Positions 8,396-17,080 of a stretch of DNA of 64,000 bases are shown piece after piece. A program made the position numbers and the translations under genes. Origin of the DNA: Halobacteriales archaeon QS_6_71_20 (GTDB taxonomy: Archaea > Halobacteriota > Halobacteria > Halobacteriales > Haloferacaceae); contig PXRU01000012.1 of the NCBI GenBank assembly GCA_003020945.1, forward strand, positions 37,404 to 101,403, written 5' to 3'. Under the pieces are notes generated by a model. That model ran no database searches. It was not told where the DNA came from and saw only the letters and a program-made list of their open reading frames with translations. The number at the start of each line of letters is the position of its first letter. The first letter of the stretch is position 1.

Positions 8396-8773
8396 GTGAG
8401 CATCAGAAACGACGGCGCCGGCGACCGCCCGACGAACGGCTCCTTCGCCGACCACGGGATCCCCGACGGCCGCATCCTCCTGACGGGCGCGGCCCGGGCG
8501 ATCGGCGCGCCGCCCGAGGAGACGGCGGTGGTCGACGACCTCCTGCTGGCGACGGTCGCGGCCGGCTTCCGCGAGGCGTTCGCGGCCGCAGCCGGAGAGC
8601 GACCGCCCGACGACGTGGAGGCGGCGATCGACGACGCGGTCGCGTGGACGCGCGCCGAGGCCGCCGGCGAGCGAGTGCACCTGCGCGACCGGCTGCTGCC
8701 CGCGTTCTACCGCCGGCTCGACCGGTTCCACAACGCCTACCACGACGGCGACGGCCCCGTCGTGACGGTCTGA
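8396..8773 (+). CDS. Hypothetical protein, helical, 125 aa
   Basis: Acidic, mostly helical protein starting at GTG 8396 ([10 protein letters not shown]). Features seen: a central helical stretch [20 protein letters not shown], a predicted helix [20 protein letters not shown], and a conserved-looking end [18 protein letters not shown]. No cysteines, no membrane segment. Codon use agrees with neighbours. I do not recognise the family. Transcribed away from pth2 and ahead of the Yip1-like gene, 58 bases later, with which it might be cotranscribed. Confidence 0.65.
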   Translation: MSIRNDGAGDRPTNGSFADHGIPDGRILLTGAARAIGAPPEETAVVDDLLLATVAAGFREAFAAAAGERPPDDVEAAIDDAVAWTRAEAAGERVHLRDRLLPAFYRRLDRFHNAYHDGDGPVVTV

Positions 8774-8831
8774 GGTCGGCCGATCGACGGGAAGGACAAG
8801 ACGTTTCACGGAGCCGAGATAGCCGCCGGCG

Positions 8832-9548
8832 ATGGCAGGTCCCCGCACGCCCCTCCTCCGGCCGGACAGCTACTTCGGTGCCCACGACGGCTCCCCGCCG
8901 TTCGCGCACGCCGCGGCCGCCGTCGCCGTCGTCACGCTCGTCACCGCCGGCGGTCTGGCCGTCCTCCTCGGCGAGTTCGCCGCCGCCCTCGACGTGCCCG
9001 TGACGGTCGACAACCCCGCGTATCCGGGCGACCGGTTCTGCGAGGACTCGCCGCTCGACGACACCCCCTCCGGCTGTGGCGAGCCCGCGACCGTCGAGCG
9101 CGAGGCGGGCGCGCTCGTCGCCGAGGAGCTGTCGTGGCTTCCGCCGGCCGCCGTCGCGCTCGTGCCGCTGGTCTGGCTCCTCCAGGGCGCGGTCCTCCAC
9201 GCCGCGAGCGCGCTCGCCGACGGGAGCGGGTCGTTCGGCGACACGCTCTCGGTCGTCGCCTGGGGGATGGTCCCGGCGCTCGCGCGGCTGCTCGGGATCG
9301 GCGCGCTGGTGGTGTACCGGCTGCGGACGACGCCGCTGCCGGACAACCCCGAGAGCGCGATCGCGGCGCTGCAGGCGTCGATCGCGGGGGTCGAGGCGGT
9401 CGGGATCCTCGCGGCGGTCGCCGTCGCGCTGTGGGGCGGCGCGATCCGGTCGTACGGGCTGGCGGCGGCGCGGGACCACTCACTCGGGGAGGCCGCGGGC
9501 GTCGTCGCCGTGCTCACGCTCGTCGGGCTGGTGTTGGAGCTGGTCTGA
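8832..9548 (+). CDS. Yip1-domain membrane protein
   Basis: 238-residue integral membrane protein. Hydrophobic segments are visible at about 23-50, 102-125, 140-160, 180-200 and 215-238, with a soluble loop between the first two containing two cysteines ([15 protein letters not shown]) likely facing out. The first part, LLRPDSYF near the N-terminus followed by the helix, and the [19 protein letters not shown] segment resemble haloarchaeal YIP1-family proteins. Function unknown in archaea; probably membrane organisation or transport. Confidence 0.75.
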   Translation: MAGPRTPLLRPDSYFGAHDGSPPFAHAAAAVAVVTLVTAGGLAVLLGEFAAALDVPVTVDNPAYPGDRFCEDSPLDDTPSGCGEPATVEREAGALVAEELSWLPPAAVALVPLVWLLQGAVLHAASALADGSGSFGDTLSVVAWGMVPALARLLGIGALVVYRLRTTPLPDNPESAIAALQASIAGVEAVGILAAVAVALWGGAIRSYGLAAARDHSLGEAAGVVAVLTLVGLVLELV

Positions 9549-9578
9549 ACCGGAGCGCACGCGCCCGGCGGGAGGGAA

Positions 9579-9588
9579 GCTTTACGCC
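9579..9588 (+). promoter_or_regulatory. Putative TATA element of dcd
   Basis: GCTTTACGCC, the most A/T-rich stretch before the dcd gene; its centre is about 28 bases upstream of the ATG at 9611, compatible with a leaderless transcript. Confidence 0.4.
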
Positions 9589-9610
9589 GCCGGCCGCCCC
9601 CCCTCACAGC

Positions 9611-11704
9611 ATGATACTCTCGGACACCGACATCCTCGCGCGGCTCCGGGACGGCGACCTTGTCGTCGACCCGCTCGACGACGTGGACACGCAGGTCCAG
9701 CCCGCGAGCGTCGACCTCCGGCTGGGCTCTGAGTTCCTAGAGTTCCGGCGGACGAACATCCCCTGCATCCACCCGAACGACGCCCGCGAGGTCGACGAGT
9801 ACGTCGACGAGACGCACGTCCCCGAGGGCGACGACTTCATACTCCACCCGGGCGACTTCGTGCTCGGCACGACGAAGGAGACGGTCGCCATCCCCGACGA
9901 CCTCGTCGCCCACGTCGAGGGTCGCTCGTCGCTGGGGCGGCTCGCCATCGTGGTCCACGCATCACTCCCGGCTGACGAGGAGGTGTTCTTGTGGACTCCC
10001 GACGAGGGCTTCGGATTCTACGAGATCGGTGACATCGTCGAGAACGAACGGTCCGCGCGTGCCGTCTCGTTCGACCCCCGGACGCTACGGATCGGAACAC
10101 ATCGGGTGTCGGATCACATCCGGAACCCGACGAAGCGGATCTATCGGGTCACGCTCGAATCCGGCCGGGAGGTACTGGTCACGAAGGATCACAACCTGTT
10201 CACGTTGGACGAGGACGGCGGCGTAGCCCGGATCGAAAGCGAGAACGCCGAGGACGAACTCGTGATGGTCCCCGACAGGCTACCGGAGCCTGCGGCACCC
10301 GAGCGAGAACTCGATCTGATCGACCTGTTCGATCCAAACGAGGATGACATCACGGTGTACGCCGCCGACGGGCTCGGAGAAGTCGACTGGTCGGACGTGC
10401 CGAACGGCTCTCGACGCCACTACGAGGGGCGTGCGAGCGCACCGATGAGTGCGACCTGCCTCTCGTCGCTGCCGTCGACCGCGGAGATCGCGTTCAAGCA
10501 GAGCGGGGTCCGGCTTCCGCGGACCCTACCGATCACGACGGAACTGGCTTGGGCGCTCGGGTTCTACATCGCCGAGGGGTATCGACGGCGGAAACACATC
10601 GTCGTGGGTAATACGAACCGAACGTACCTCGAACGGTTCGCGTCGGTGTTCGAAGAGAGCGAGGTCGAGTGCTCGTGGTACGAGCGCGACAACGGGATGA
10701 CGATCCTCACCGTCTGCTCCGCGCTCTGGTCGAAGGTGTTCGACGTACTAGCCGGTTCGGGGTCGGAGAAATCCGTCCCGGATCGGGCATGGAACTGGTC
10801 GAACGAGACACTGGAGGCGCTCTATCAGGGATTGATCGACGGGGACGGCCACAGCCGGGAGAGACGGAACACGCTGTACACGGCCAACGAAGAACTCGCT
10901 AACCGCGCGATGTATCTCGGCGCGCGCCTCGGCCTCTTGAACTCCGTGTACCACCGCGAACGGGAGACCTACATCGAGATGAGCGACGTGACCGTCGAGA
11001 GCGAGGAGTGGGCGGTGGACTTCAGCGAGAACGGCTACAAGCGAGGGCAGTACGTCCCGACGCCGAGCGCACTACTCGAACGGTATCGTGCCCGCGCGAA
11101 CCTCACCATGGCCGAGGCGGCCGAGCACATGGGATACTCGTCACCGAGTAGCGTCTCGAACATCGAAAACGAGGAGTGGGAGTCGACCAAGCGTGAGACG
11201 CTTCGTCGGTTCCGTGACTGCTACCGCGATCACGGCGTCGACACGACGAGGCTCGATCAAGTGATCGATAGCGACGTTCGGTTCGAACGGGTCGGATCTG
11301 TCGAGGAGACCGACCGCGTGGAGCCGACGTACGATCTCGAAGTCCAGCCGAACGGTCGGACGATCGAGAACTTCATCGGCGGACGTGGAGGGGTCTTCCT
11401 GTCGAACACCGCCGGGCTCTGCGATCCGGGCTACCGGGGTCAGATCACGCTGGAGCTGTCGAACCTCGGCAACGCCCCCGTGGCGCTGTCGCCCGGGATG
11501 CGCATCTCCCAGCTCACGTTCACGGAGCTGTCGACGCCCGCGGACCGGCCGTACGGCGCCGAGCGGGGGTCGAAGTACCAGGGACAGACCGGACCGCAGG
11601 CGTCCCGGATCGGCGACGACCCCGAATTCGCAGCACGGGGCGCTGACGGAACGGTCGACGAAGCGGACGACGACCCCGACGGCGGCCGGGAGGAGGGGCC
11701 GTGA
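9611..11704 (+). CDS. dcd: dCTP deaminase containing an intein
   Basis: Host enzyme deaminates dCTP to dUTP for thymidylate synthesis; the trimer's active sites lie at subunit interfaces. The 697-residue precursor consists of an N-extein of 117 residues, a 482-residue intein and a C-extein of 98 residues. The N-extein ends with [16 protein letters not shown], the C-extein starts [17 protein letters not shown]; joined they give the uninterrupted family motif with its catalytic Ser/Arg and Glu. So the gene is inactive until splicing. The spliced protein is about 215 residues, slightly longer than usual because of an acidic tail ([14 protein letters not shown]). Stop codon overlaps the GTG start of the next gene. 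Confidence 0.95.
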   Translation: MILSDTDILARLRDGDLVVDPLDDVDTQVQPASVDLRLGSEFLEFRRTNIPCIHPNDAREVDEYVDETHVPEGDDFILHPGDFVLGTTKETVAIPDDLVAHVEGRSSLGRLAIVVHASLPADEEVFLWTPDEGFGFYEIGDIVENERSARAVSFDPRTLRIGTHRVSDHIRNPTKRIYRVTLESGREVLVTKDHNLFTLDEDGGVARIESENAEDELVMVPDRLPEPAAPERELDLIDLFDPNEDDITVYAADGLGEVDWSDVPNGSRRHYEGRASAPMSATCLSSLPSTAEIAFKQSGVRLPRTLPITTELAWALGFYIAEGYRRRKHIVVGNTNRTYLERFASVFEESEVECSWYERDNGMTILTVCSALWSKVFDVLAGSGSEKSVPDRAWNWSNETLEALYQGLIDGDGHSRERRNTLYTANEELANRAMYLGARLGLLNSVYHRERETYIEMSDVTVESEEWAVDFSENGYKRGQYVPTPSALLERYRARANLTMAEAAEHMGYSSPSSVSNIENEEWESTKRETLRRFRDCYRDHGVDTTRLDQVIDSDVRFERVGSVEETDRVEPTYDLEVQPNGRTIENFIGGRGGVFLSNTAGLCDPGYRGQITLELSNLGNAPVALSPGMRISQLTFTELSTPADRPYGAERGSKYQGQTGPQASRIGDDPEFAARGADGTVDEADDDPDGGREEGP
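9962..11407 (+). mobile_element. Intein with LAGLIDADG homing endonuclease and HTH domain in dcd
   Basis: 482 residues from Ser1 to Asn482. Splicing blocks: A at the N-terminus ([12 protein letters not shown]), B at 69-80 ([12 protein letters not shown], with the TxxH Thr74 and His77), F at 453-472 ([15 protein letters not shown]) and G (GGVFLSN). The penultimate residue is Ser, not His, and the +1 extein residue is Thr. Homing endonuclease motifs are at 199-207 (LGFYIAEGY) and 288-297 ([10 protein letters not shown]). A helix-turn-helix-like segment lies at about 373-402 ([20 protein letters not shown]). Base composition is less GC-rich than the exteins, with more A/T-ending codons, suggesting acquisition by transfer. 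Confidence 0.93.
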
Positions 11705-12807
11705 GGTTCGTCGAGGAGGTCGTCGTCGAGGAGTTCCTCCCCACGGTGCGGTCGATGCTCGCCGAGGAGCTGCGCGACCGCGGCCTCACCCAGCGGGAGG
11801 TGGCGGACGCGCTCGGCATCAGCCAGTCGGCGGTGTCGAAGTACGCCCACGGCGACGTGGCGACGAACGACCGCGTCGCCGACGATCGCCGCGTCCGGGA
11901 GACGGTCGAGCGGGTCGCCGCGGGGCTGGCCTCGGGCGACGTGAGCCGGGTGGCCGCGCTGGTAGAGCTCGAGGTATTGGTCCGCCGGCTGGAGGCGGGC
12001 GATCTGCTCGCGGACCTCCACGAGACGGCGATGCCGGAGCTGGCGGACGCGGAGTACGACTTCGCGGTGCACGACCCCGACAGCCGGCTGCGCGACCGCG
12101 AGCGCGCCCGCTCGTCGCTGCGCCGGGGGCTGCGCACGCTCACCGCGGCGTCAGGGTTCGCGGGGCTGATCCCCAACGTCGGGTCGAACCTCGCGGAGTG
12201 CGTCCCCGACGCCGCCGACATCGAGGACGTGGCGGCCGTCCCCGGGCGGGTGTTCGACGTGAAGGGGACGGCGACAGTGCCGGGCGACCCCGAGTTCGGC
12301 GTCAGCGAGCACGTCGCGGGCGTGTTACTGTCGGCGCGGGCGGCCGGCGTCGACGCCCGCGCCGCGGTGAACGTCCGCTACGACCCCGACCTGGTGGCCG
12401 CGCTCGCGGACGCCGGCGTCGATGCCGTCGAGTTCGAGCCGCGCGACGGGAGCGAGACGCGTCGCGCCTCGAACGCGAGCGGGGAGCGGGGCGACGCCGA
12501 ACGGAGTAAGGCCTCGATGCGAACGGAGAGCGAGCGCGGTCGAGCACAGCGAGACCGCGACAGCGAACGGGAAGCGGAGCGACCCGTGAGCGGAGCAAGT
12601 CGTAAGCAAAGCGACCCGGGAGCGGGCGAGACGGACGCCGACACGGCCGACGACCCCGTGCGGGCGGCGCTCGCGGGCCGCGACCTCGGCGACGCAGACG
12701 TCGTCGCCGTCTACCAGACCGGCGGCGTCGGCGTCGAGCCCGTCCTCTACGTGCTCGGCCCGGACGCGCCGACGGTCGCGCGGGTCGTCCGCGACGCGCT
12801 GCTGTAG
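11701..12807 (+). CDS. HTH plus ThiN-domain protein (thiamine regulator type)
   Basis: 368-residue protein. An N-terminal helix-turn-helix ([23 protein letters not shown], seen at about 29-51) precedes a ThiN (thiamine-phosphate synthase-like) domain with [16 protein letters not shown] (about 149-164), the [12 protein letters not shown] region and the C-terminal [19 protein letters not shown]-ThiN proteins act in archaea as thiamine-responsive repressors (ThiR); that is knowledge of the family, not shown here. GTG at 11701 overlaps the dcd stop. Between about residues 248 and 318 the ThiN domain is split by a low-complexity Arg/Ser/Glu stretch whose DNA resembles the dispersed GAGCGA repeats. 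Confidence 0.85.
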   Translation: MRFVEEVVVEEFLPTVRSMLAEELRDRGLTQREVADALGISQSAVSKYAHGDVATNDRVADDRRVRETVERVAAGLASGDVSRVAALVELEVLVRRLEAGDLLADLHETAMPELADAEYDFAVHDPDSRLRDRERARSSLRRGLRTLTAASGFAGLIPNVGSNLAECVPDAADIEDVAAVPGRVFDVKGTATVPGDPEFGVSEHVAGVLLSARAAGVDARAAVNVRYDPDLVAALADAGVDAVEFEPRDGSETRRASNASGERGDAERSKASMRTESERGRAQRDRDSEREAERPVSGASRKQSDPGAGETDADTADDPVRAALAGRDLGDADVVAVYQTGGVGVEPVLYVLGPDAPTVARVVRDALL

Positions 12808-12809
12808 CC

Positions 12810-13405
12810 GTGCGCGACGGCCTCCTCCCCGGTCTCGACCGGCTCGCGGGCGGGGACCCGGCGTCCGCGCCGGAGTTCTACACCCGGGTCGCCGGCGTCT
12901 ACGACGCGCTCGCCCGGCACGGCCCGTTCGTGGGGCGGCTCCGACGGGCGCTGGCCGACACGCTCGCCCCCGAGCGGGGCGCGACCGTCGTCGAGTTCGG
13001 CTGCGGCACCGGCGCGAACCGGCCGTATCTGACCGAGCGGGTCGGCCCCGCGGGAACGTACGTCGGCGTCGACTTCGCGCCCGGCGTCCTCCGGGTCGCC
13101 CGCGAGCGCGGCCGCCCGCGGTCGACACCTGGGCGGGAGTCGTCGGCTCCGGCGGACGGGTCGCGCTCCTCGACTTAGCGCGGACGACCAAGGCGGGCTG
13201 GCGCGCGCTCAACCCCGCGTTCCGGGCGTTCGTCCGCGCGGGGTCGCCGCCGGGCACCGCCCAACGGCTGGAGCGGTCGCCCGCCGCCGTGCAGGACGAG
13301 CGCGTCGCCGCCGCACACCGCCGGCTCCGAGCTCGCTGCCCGGACGCGACGTCCCGGACGCTGCTCGGCGGCTTCGGCCGCGTCACCGCCGGCACCGTGG
13401 AGTAG
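12810..13405 (+). pseudogene. Class I SAM-dependent methyltransferase, deleted and frameshifted
   Basis: From GTG 12810, two bases after the upstream stop, the first 105 residues are a methyltransferase N-terminus with the SAM-binding motif ATVVEFGCGTGANRPYL and YVGVDFAPGVLRVARERG. Just after that (about 13105-13125) homology stops and the frame ends in a proline/serine-rich tail at 13178. In another frame the C-terminal half follows at once: DTWAGVVGSGGRVALLDLAR, NPAFRAFVRAGSPPG and a stop at 13405. About 35-45 residues between motif I's following strand and the GGRV strand are missing. The frame is lost, so no full enzyme can be made from this sequence as given. Confidence 0.75.
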
Positions 13406-13431
13406 CGGTCGACACCGCGCGTGGATGGGCA

Positions 13432-13491
13432 CTATCGAGGGGTAGCTGGCGCTACTGTGGAGTGGCTGGCGCTACCGAGGAGTAGCTGACG
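13432..13491. repeat. Three 20-bp tandem repeats after the methyltransferase remnant
   Basis: Units at 13432-13451, 13452-13471 and 13472-13491, each of the type CTACYGWGGAGTAGCTGGCG with small differences. The same pattern, GCACCGTGGAGTAGCGGTCG, is present at 13392-13411, where it contains the methyltransferase stop codon. So the unit appears to derive from the 3' end of the gene. Confidence 0.75.
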
Positions 13492-13526
13492 GACTCCCCG
13501 CGAGCGCGGACAGTAGGCGGCCCGCG

Positions 13527-13685
13527 CTACCCCCGGTTCGCGCGCGCCTCGCGCACCCCCCTCCCGTCGCGGACGAGGTCCTCACAGCGGGGACACACCC
13601 GCGGTCCCGCGCTCCCGTCCGGCGCGAACACGCGCGCGTACCGATCGGTGACCATCGACTCACAGTTCTGGCACTTCCGGCCCAT
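13527..13685 (-). CDS. DUF7563-like small zinc-finger protein (52 aa)
   Basis: Short cytosolic zinc-ribbon protein not reported by length-filtered ORF finding. From ATG at 13685 it reads GRKCQNCESMVTDRYARVF, PDGSAGPRVCPRCEDLVRDG and VREARANRG. The CxxC...CxxC pair with VTxxYxRVF between them is the haloarchaeal one-finger-pair family often annotated DUF7563. The function is unknown; such proteins may bind nucleic acid or partner proteins. Convergent with the methyltransferase remnant; divergent from the glutathione-transferase-like gene. Confidence 0.85.
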   Translation of the reverse strand: MGRKCQNCESMVTDRYARVFAPDGSAGPRVCPRCEDLVRDGRGVREARANRG

Positions 13686-13818
13686 ACGGCCCGCGTTGGA
13701 ACCGCCCCGTTATAATTTCTTGGCTCGGCGTGAGAAATCATATCGTCGCCGGCCCGAAACGGGCGGCGGCGACGCCGGCCGCGACGGTCGGGGACGGCCC
13801 TGCACGCGCGCCGGACGG

Positions 13819-13827
13819 GTTTATTCG
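13819..13827 (+). promoter_or_regulatory. Putative TATA box for the glutathionyl-hydroquinone reductase gene
   Basis: GTTTATTCG, an A/T island in GC-rich DNA with its centre about 27 bases before the ATG at 13850. The spacing predicts a leaderless message and supports that start over the longer upstream frame. Confidence 0.5.
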
Positions 13828-13849
13828 CGCGGAGCCCGTCTCGATCCGT

Positions 13850-14881
13850 ATGAGCGACGTGACGAACATGCTCGTCGACGGCGAGTGGCGCACCGGCGTA
13901 CGGCGCGACACCGGCGACTCCGGCGAGTTCGAGCGGACCGAGACGAGCTTCCGCGACTGGATCGACGGCTCGGTCCCGGCGCCGGGCGCCGACCCCGTCG
14001 ACAACCCCCGGTTCCCCGCGGAGCCGGACCGCTATCACGTCTACATCTGTCGGGCCTGCCCGTGGGCCCACCGCGTCGCGCTGACGCGCTCGCTGACGGG
14101 GCTGGAGGACGCGATCTCGCTGTCGCTCACCCGGCCGGAGCGCTACGACGAGGGCTGGGAGTTCTCCGAATCGGAGCCGGACCCGCTGTACGGCGCCGAC
14201 TACCTCCGGGAGATCTATCGGCGCGCGGACGACGACTACACCGGGCGCGTGACGGTGCCCGTACTGTGGGACAAGCGGGAGGAGACGATCGTCAACAACG
14301 AGAGCGAGGAGGTCATGCGGATGCTCGACACCGCCTTCGACGGCCTCGGCAACGGGGTCGACCTCTGGCCGGAGGGGTACCGCGAGGCGGTCGACGAGCG
14401 CATCGCCGACATCTACCCGCGGATCAACGACGGCGTCTACCGCGCCGGCTTCGCGAGCACGCAGGCGGCGTACGACGAGGCCGTCGACGACCTGTTCGAG
14501 GCGCTCGACGAGTACGAGGAACTGCTGAGGGAGCGTCGTTACCTCGCCGGCGACCGCCTCACCGAGGCCGACGTGGCGATGTTCGCGACGCTGGTGCGGT
14601 TCGACCACGTCTACCACACCCACTTCCGGTGCAACCGCCGCGGGATCCACGAGTACGAGCACCTCTGGGCGTACACGAGGGATCTCTACCGGACGCCCGG
14701 CGTCGCCGAGACGGTGAACATGGACCACATCACCCGCCACTACTACGGCTCACACGAGAGCCTCAACCCCAAGCGGCTCGTGCCGACCGGGCCGGACATC
14801 GACTTCACGGAGCCGCACGAGCGCGACCGGCTCCCGGGCGGCCCGCCCGCGGCGCTGACGCCGGACGCGAGTGCGGACTGA
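13850..14881 (+). CDS. Glutathione S-transferase family, glutathionyl-hydroquinone reductase-like
   Basis: 343-residue protein of the ECM4/YqjG (Xi-class) group, which reductively removes thiols from thio-conjugated quinones. Thioredoxin-fold N-terminal part has the catalytic Cys motif RYHVYICRACPWAHRV (about 62-77, here CPWA) and TVPVLWDKREETIVNNESEE; the helical C-terminal domain has YLAGDRLTEADVAMFATLVR and FRCNRRGIHEYEHLWAY, typical of this class. Haloarchaea lack glutathione and use gamma-glutamylcysteine or other thiols, so the cosubstrate is uncertain. ATG at 13850 matches the family N-terminus (NMLVDGEWRT) and the TATA spacing. Confidence 0.9.
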   Translation: MSDVTNMLVDGEWRTGVRRDTGDSGEFERTETSFRDWIDGSVPAPGADPVDNPRFPAEPDRYHVYICRACPWAHRVALTRSLTGLEDAISLSLTRPERYDEGWEFSESEPDPLYGADYLREIYRRADDDYTGRVTVPVLWDKREETIVNNESEEVMRMLDTAFDGLGNGVDLWPEGYREAVDERIADIYPRINDGVYRAGFASTQAAYDEAVDDLFEALDEYEELLRERRYLAGDRLTEADVAMFATLVRFDHVYHTHFRCNRRGIHEYEHLWAYTRDLYRTPGVAETVNMDHITRHYYGSHESLNPKRLVPTGPDIDFTEPHERDRLPGGPPAALTPDASAD

Positions 14882-14943
14882 GAGGCCGGGGCGCGACCGC
14901 CGTCCGTCGACCCGGCCGGGGTGCCCGTCTCGTCCGGATCCGG

Positions 14944-15900
14944 TCAGTGCGAGCGCACCCGCTCCGTCTCCCGGCCGACGACCGACCGGAGCCGGGAGAG
15001 CTCCGCGGCGAGCGGCTCGCGGACGACGACCGCGAACCCGGCCGCGATGACCGCAAAGCCCGCGAGCGTCGACGGGGAGACGGTCTCCCCGAGCAGCGCC
15101 CACCCGCCCAGCGTCGCGACCGCCGGGACGGCGTAGAAGACGAGGTTCGCCCGGATCGGCCCGACCTCGTCGAGCAGGCCGAAGTAGGCGACGAACGCGA
15201 CGGCCGTCGAGCACACGCCGACGAACCCGAGCGCGGCAAGCGCCGGGAGCGTCCACGCGGCCGCCGACGGCTCCTCGCCGGCGCCGACGCTCGCGAGGTG
15301 ACACAGCAGCGCCGCGGCGGGCACCGCCCACGCCGTGCGGACGGCGTTGGGCATCGACGAGTCGGCCCGCCTGACGAGCACGCCCCCGAACGCGCCGCTG
15401 CCCGCGGCGGCGACGACCGCGACCGTCCCCGCGAGCCCGCCGCCCAGCAGCGTCGCGGGGTCGACGCCGACGACCAGCGCGACGCCGACGAACCCGAGCG
15501 CCACCCCGACGGCGTCGCCCCGCGAGAGCGCCTCGTCCGCCAGCAGACCCGCCGCGAACGCCGGCGTGAGGATCGGGTTGAGGCTGTACAACACCGACGC
15601 CACGCCGCTCGTGACGTGCTGCTGGCCGAGGAAGATGAACGCGTTCGTCAGCCCGACCGCGAACACCCCCGCCGCGAGCACGCCCGCGACGTCGCCGCGG
15701 GTGCGGGGGAGCCACCGCTCGCGGGGGTACGTCGCGGCGACGTACGCGGCGAGCAGGACCGCCCCGACGTCGAACCGCAGCGCCACGAACAGCAGCGGCG
15801 GGAGGTCCGCCAGCCCGACCTTCGCGGCGACGAACGTCCCGCCGAAGCAGACGCTCGCCGCCGCGAACAGGCCGAGCAGTCGGTACCCGCTGCGCGCCAC
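14944..15900 (-). CDS. EamA/DMT-family transporter
   Basis: 318-residue ten-helix permease of the drug/metabolite transporter superfamily. Two homologous EamA halves can be seen: the first starts GLFAAASVCFGGTFVAAKVG and includes FIFLGQQHVTSGVASVLYSL; the second starts GTVAVVAAAGSGAFGGVLV and includes the Pro-rich NLVFYAVPAVATLGGWALLG. The C-terminal tail is short, charged and cytosolic. Substrates in this family range from amino acids to nucleotide sugars, and nothing here narrows that. It is convergent with the preceding gene. Confidence 0.88.
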   Translation of the reverse strand: MARSGYRLLGLFAAASVCFGGTFVAAKVGLADLPPLLFVALRFDVGAVLLAAYVAATYPRERWLPRTRGDVAGVLAAGVFAVGLTNAFIFLGQQHVTSGVASVLYSLNPILTPAFAAGLLADEALSRGDAVGVALGFVGVALVVGVDPATLLGGGLAGTVAVVAAAGSGAFGGVLVRRADSSMPNAVRTAWAVPAAALLCHLASVGAGEEPSAAAWTLPALAALGFVGVCSTAVAFVAYFGLLDEVGPIRANLVFYAVPAVATLGGWALLGETVSPSTLAGFAVIAAGFAVVVREPLAAELSRLRSVVGRETERVRSH

Positions 15901-16114
15901 GCTACCGCCTCCGCCGGCACGCCGGTCCGTCCGGCCGGCGCTCCGGACACACGTTCGACACTGTCACTGACTCCGGGTAGGAGAGGGAGATATCTGAGGC
16001 TGTCCGGAAACCGCTTCACAGCGCGCTCCTCCGGGCCGTTTCGTGGGGTCTTCACGCCGTGAAACGGTTTCGCGAGACGAAAACAGCTATCCGTGGACGA
16101 CCGGAACACGGAGC

Positions 16115-17050
16115 ATGGACTCGGCGCTCGAAGAGATCGAGTTCCTCGCGTTGTCGGCGAACCGCGTGACGGTGCTCGAACGGCTGGCGGAGGCGCCGCA
16201 CACGCGGGTGGAACTGGCGGAGGCGACCGACGCCTCACAGCCGACGCTGGGGCGGATCCTCCGGGACTTCGAGGGGCGTCAGTGGGTCGCTCACGACGGG
16301 ACCGCGTACGTCGCGACGGCGACCGGCCGGCTCGTCGCCGAGGAGTTCCGCTCCCTTCGCGGGACCGTCGAGACGGAGCGGCGGCTCAGACCGGTGATCG
16401 AGTGGCTCCCGACCGAGGAGATGGCGGTCGACCTCCGGCGGCTCGCGGACGCACGCATCACCAGCCCCAGCCGGACGCGCCCCAGCGCGCCGGTCGACCG
16501 ACTGCTGGAGCTGATCCGCGACGCCGGCCGCGTCCGGATCGTCTCGCACGCGTTCAACGAGGCGAGCCTCGACGCGATCCGCGAGCGGGCGGTCGACGGC
16601 GAGGGACCGTTCGCGTTCGAGGGGGTGTTCTCGCCGGCCGCGCTCGACGCGGTGGCGCGCGACGACCGCCTCCGCGACCGGCTCCGCGAGCTGGTCGACG
16701 CCGACCGCGCCGAGATCCGCATCCACGACGGCCCCGTCCCGCTCGCGGTGACGATTACCGACGACGTCGTCCACCTGCTGTTGCGCGACGACGGGGGGCT
16801 GTTGCGTGCCGCGGTCGACTCCGACGACGAGGCGGTGCTGGCGTGGGCCGAAACGGCCCACGAGCGATACTGGAGCCGGTCACCGCGGGGGCGTCCGCCT
16901 CGGGGGTGCGGGCGGGACGTTCGCCTCGACACTCCGGGCGGGACGTTCGCCTCAACGCTCCGAGCGGGACGTTCGCCTCGGCGCTCCGGGTGGAGGTGCC
17001 GGCCGGTGGCTGTGACCGCCGACGGTCGCCGACCCCGCTTCCACACATAG
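16115..17050 (+). CDS. Winged-helix transcriptional regulator with repeat-derived C-terminal tail
   Basis: 311-residue regulator. The N-terminal winged helix (NRVTVLERLAEAPHTRVELA, about 15-34, then SQPTLGRILRDFEGRQW) and the C-terminal sensor-like domain (RIVSHAFNEASLDAI, EIRIHDGPVPLAVTITDD, LLLRDDGGLLRAAVDSDDEA) match a large haloarchaeal HTH family with a DUF1724-like effector domain. Relatives normally end soon after the AETAHERYW motif; here the frame runs 50 more residues through three 26-bp repeats. ATG at 16115 is chosen because family similarity begins there. Confidence 0.8.
   Translation: MDSALEEIEFLALSANRVTVLERLAEAPHTRVELAEATDASQPTLGRILRDFEGRQWVAHDGTAYVATATGRLVAEEFRSLRGTVETERRLRPVIEWLPTEEMAVDLRRLADARITSPSRTRPSAPVDRLLELIRDAGRVRIVSHAFNEASLDAIRERAVDGEGPFAFEGVFSPAALDAVARDDRLRDRLRELVDADRAEIRIHDGPVPLAVTITDDVVHLLLRDDGGLLRAAVDSDDEAVLAWAETAHERYWSRSPRGRPPRGCGRDVRLDTPGGTFASTLRAGRSPRRSGWRCRPVAVTADGRRPRFHT
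16914..16991. repeat. Three 26-bp tandem repeats at the 3' end of the regulator gene
   Basis: Units start at 16914, 16940 and 16966 and share GGGACGTTCGCCTC plus a more variable 12-base part. Because 26 is not a multiple of three, each copy is read in a different frame (GTFASTLRA in one). The repeats begin about 45 bases after the last codons that look homologous to relatives. Confidence 0.85.
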
Positions 17051-17080
17051 GTTGAAGCGGCCGGCCGCCGACCACGGAGT

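Noticed and set aside
13648-16062. Very long plus-strand open frame (about 800 codons) across the GST-like and EamA genes
   Set aside because: Its translation is Arg/Gly/Pro-rich nonsense; it is a shadow of the GST-like gene and of the minus-strand EamA gene.
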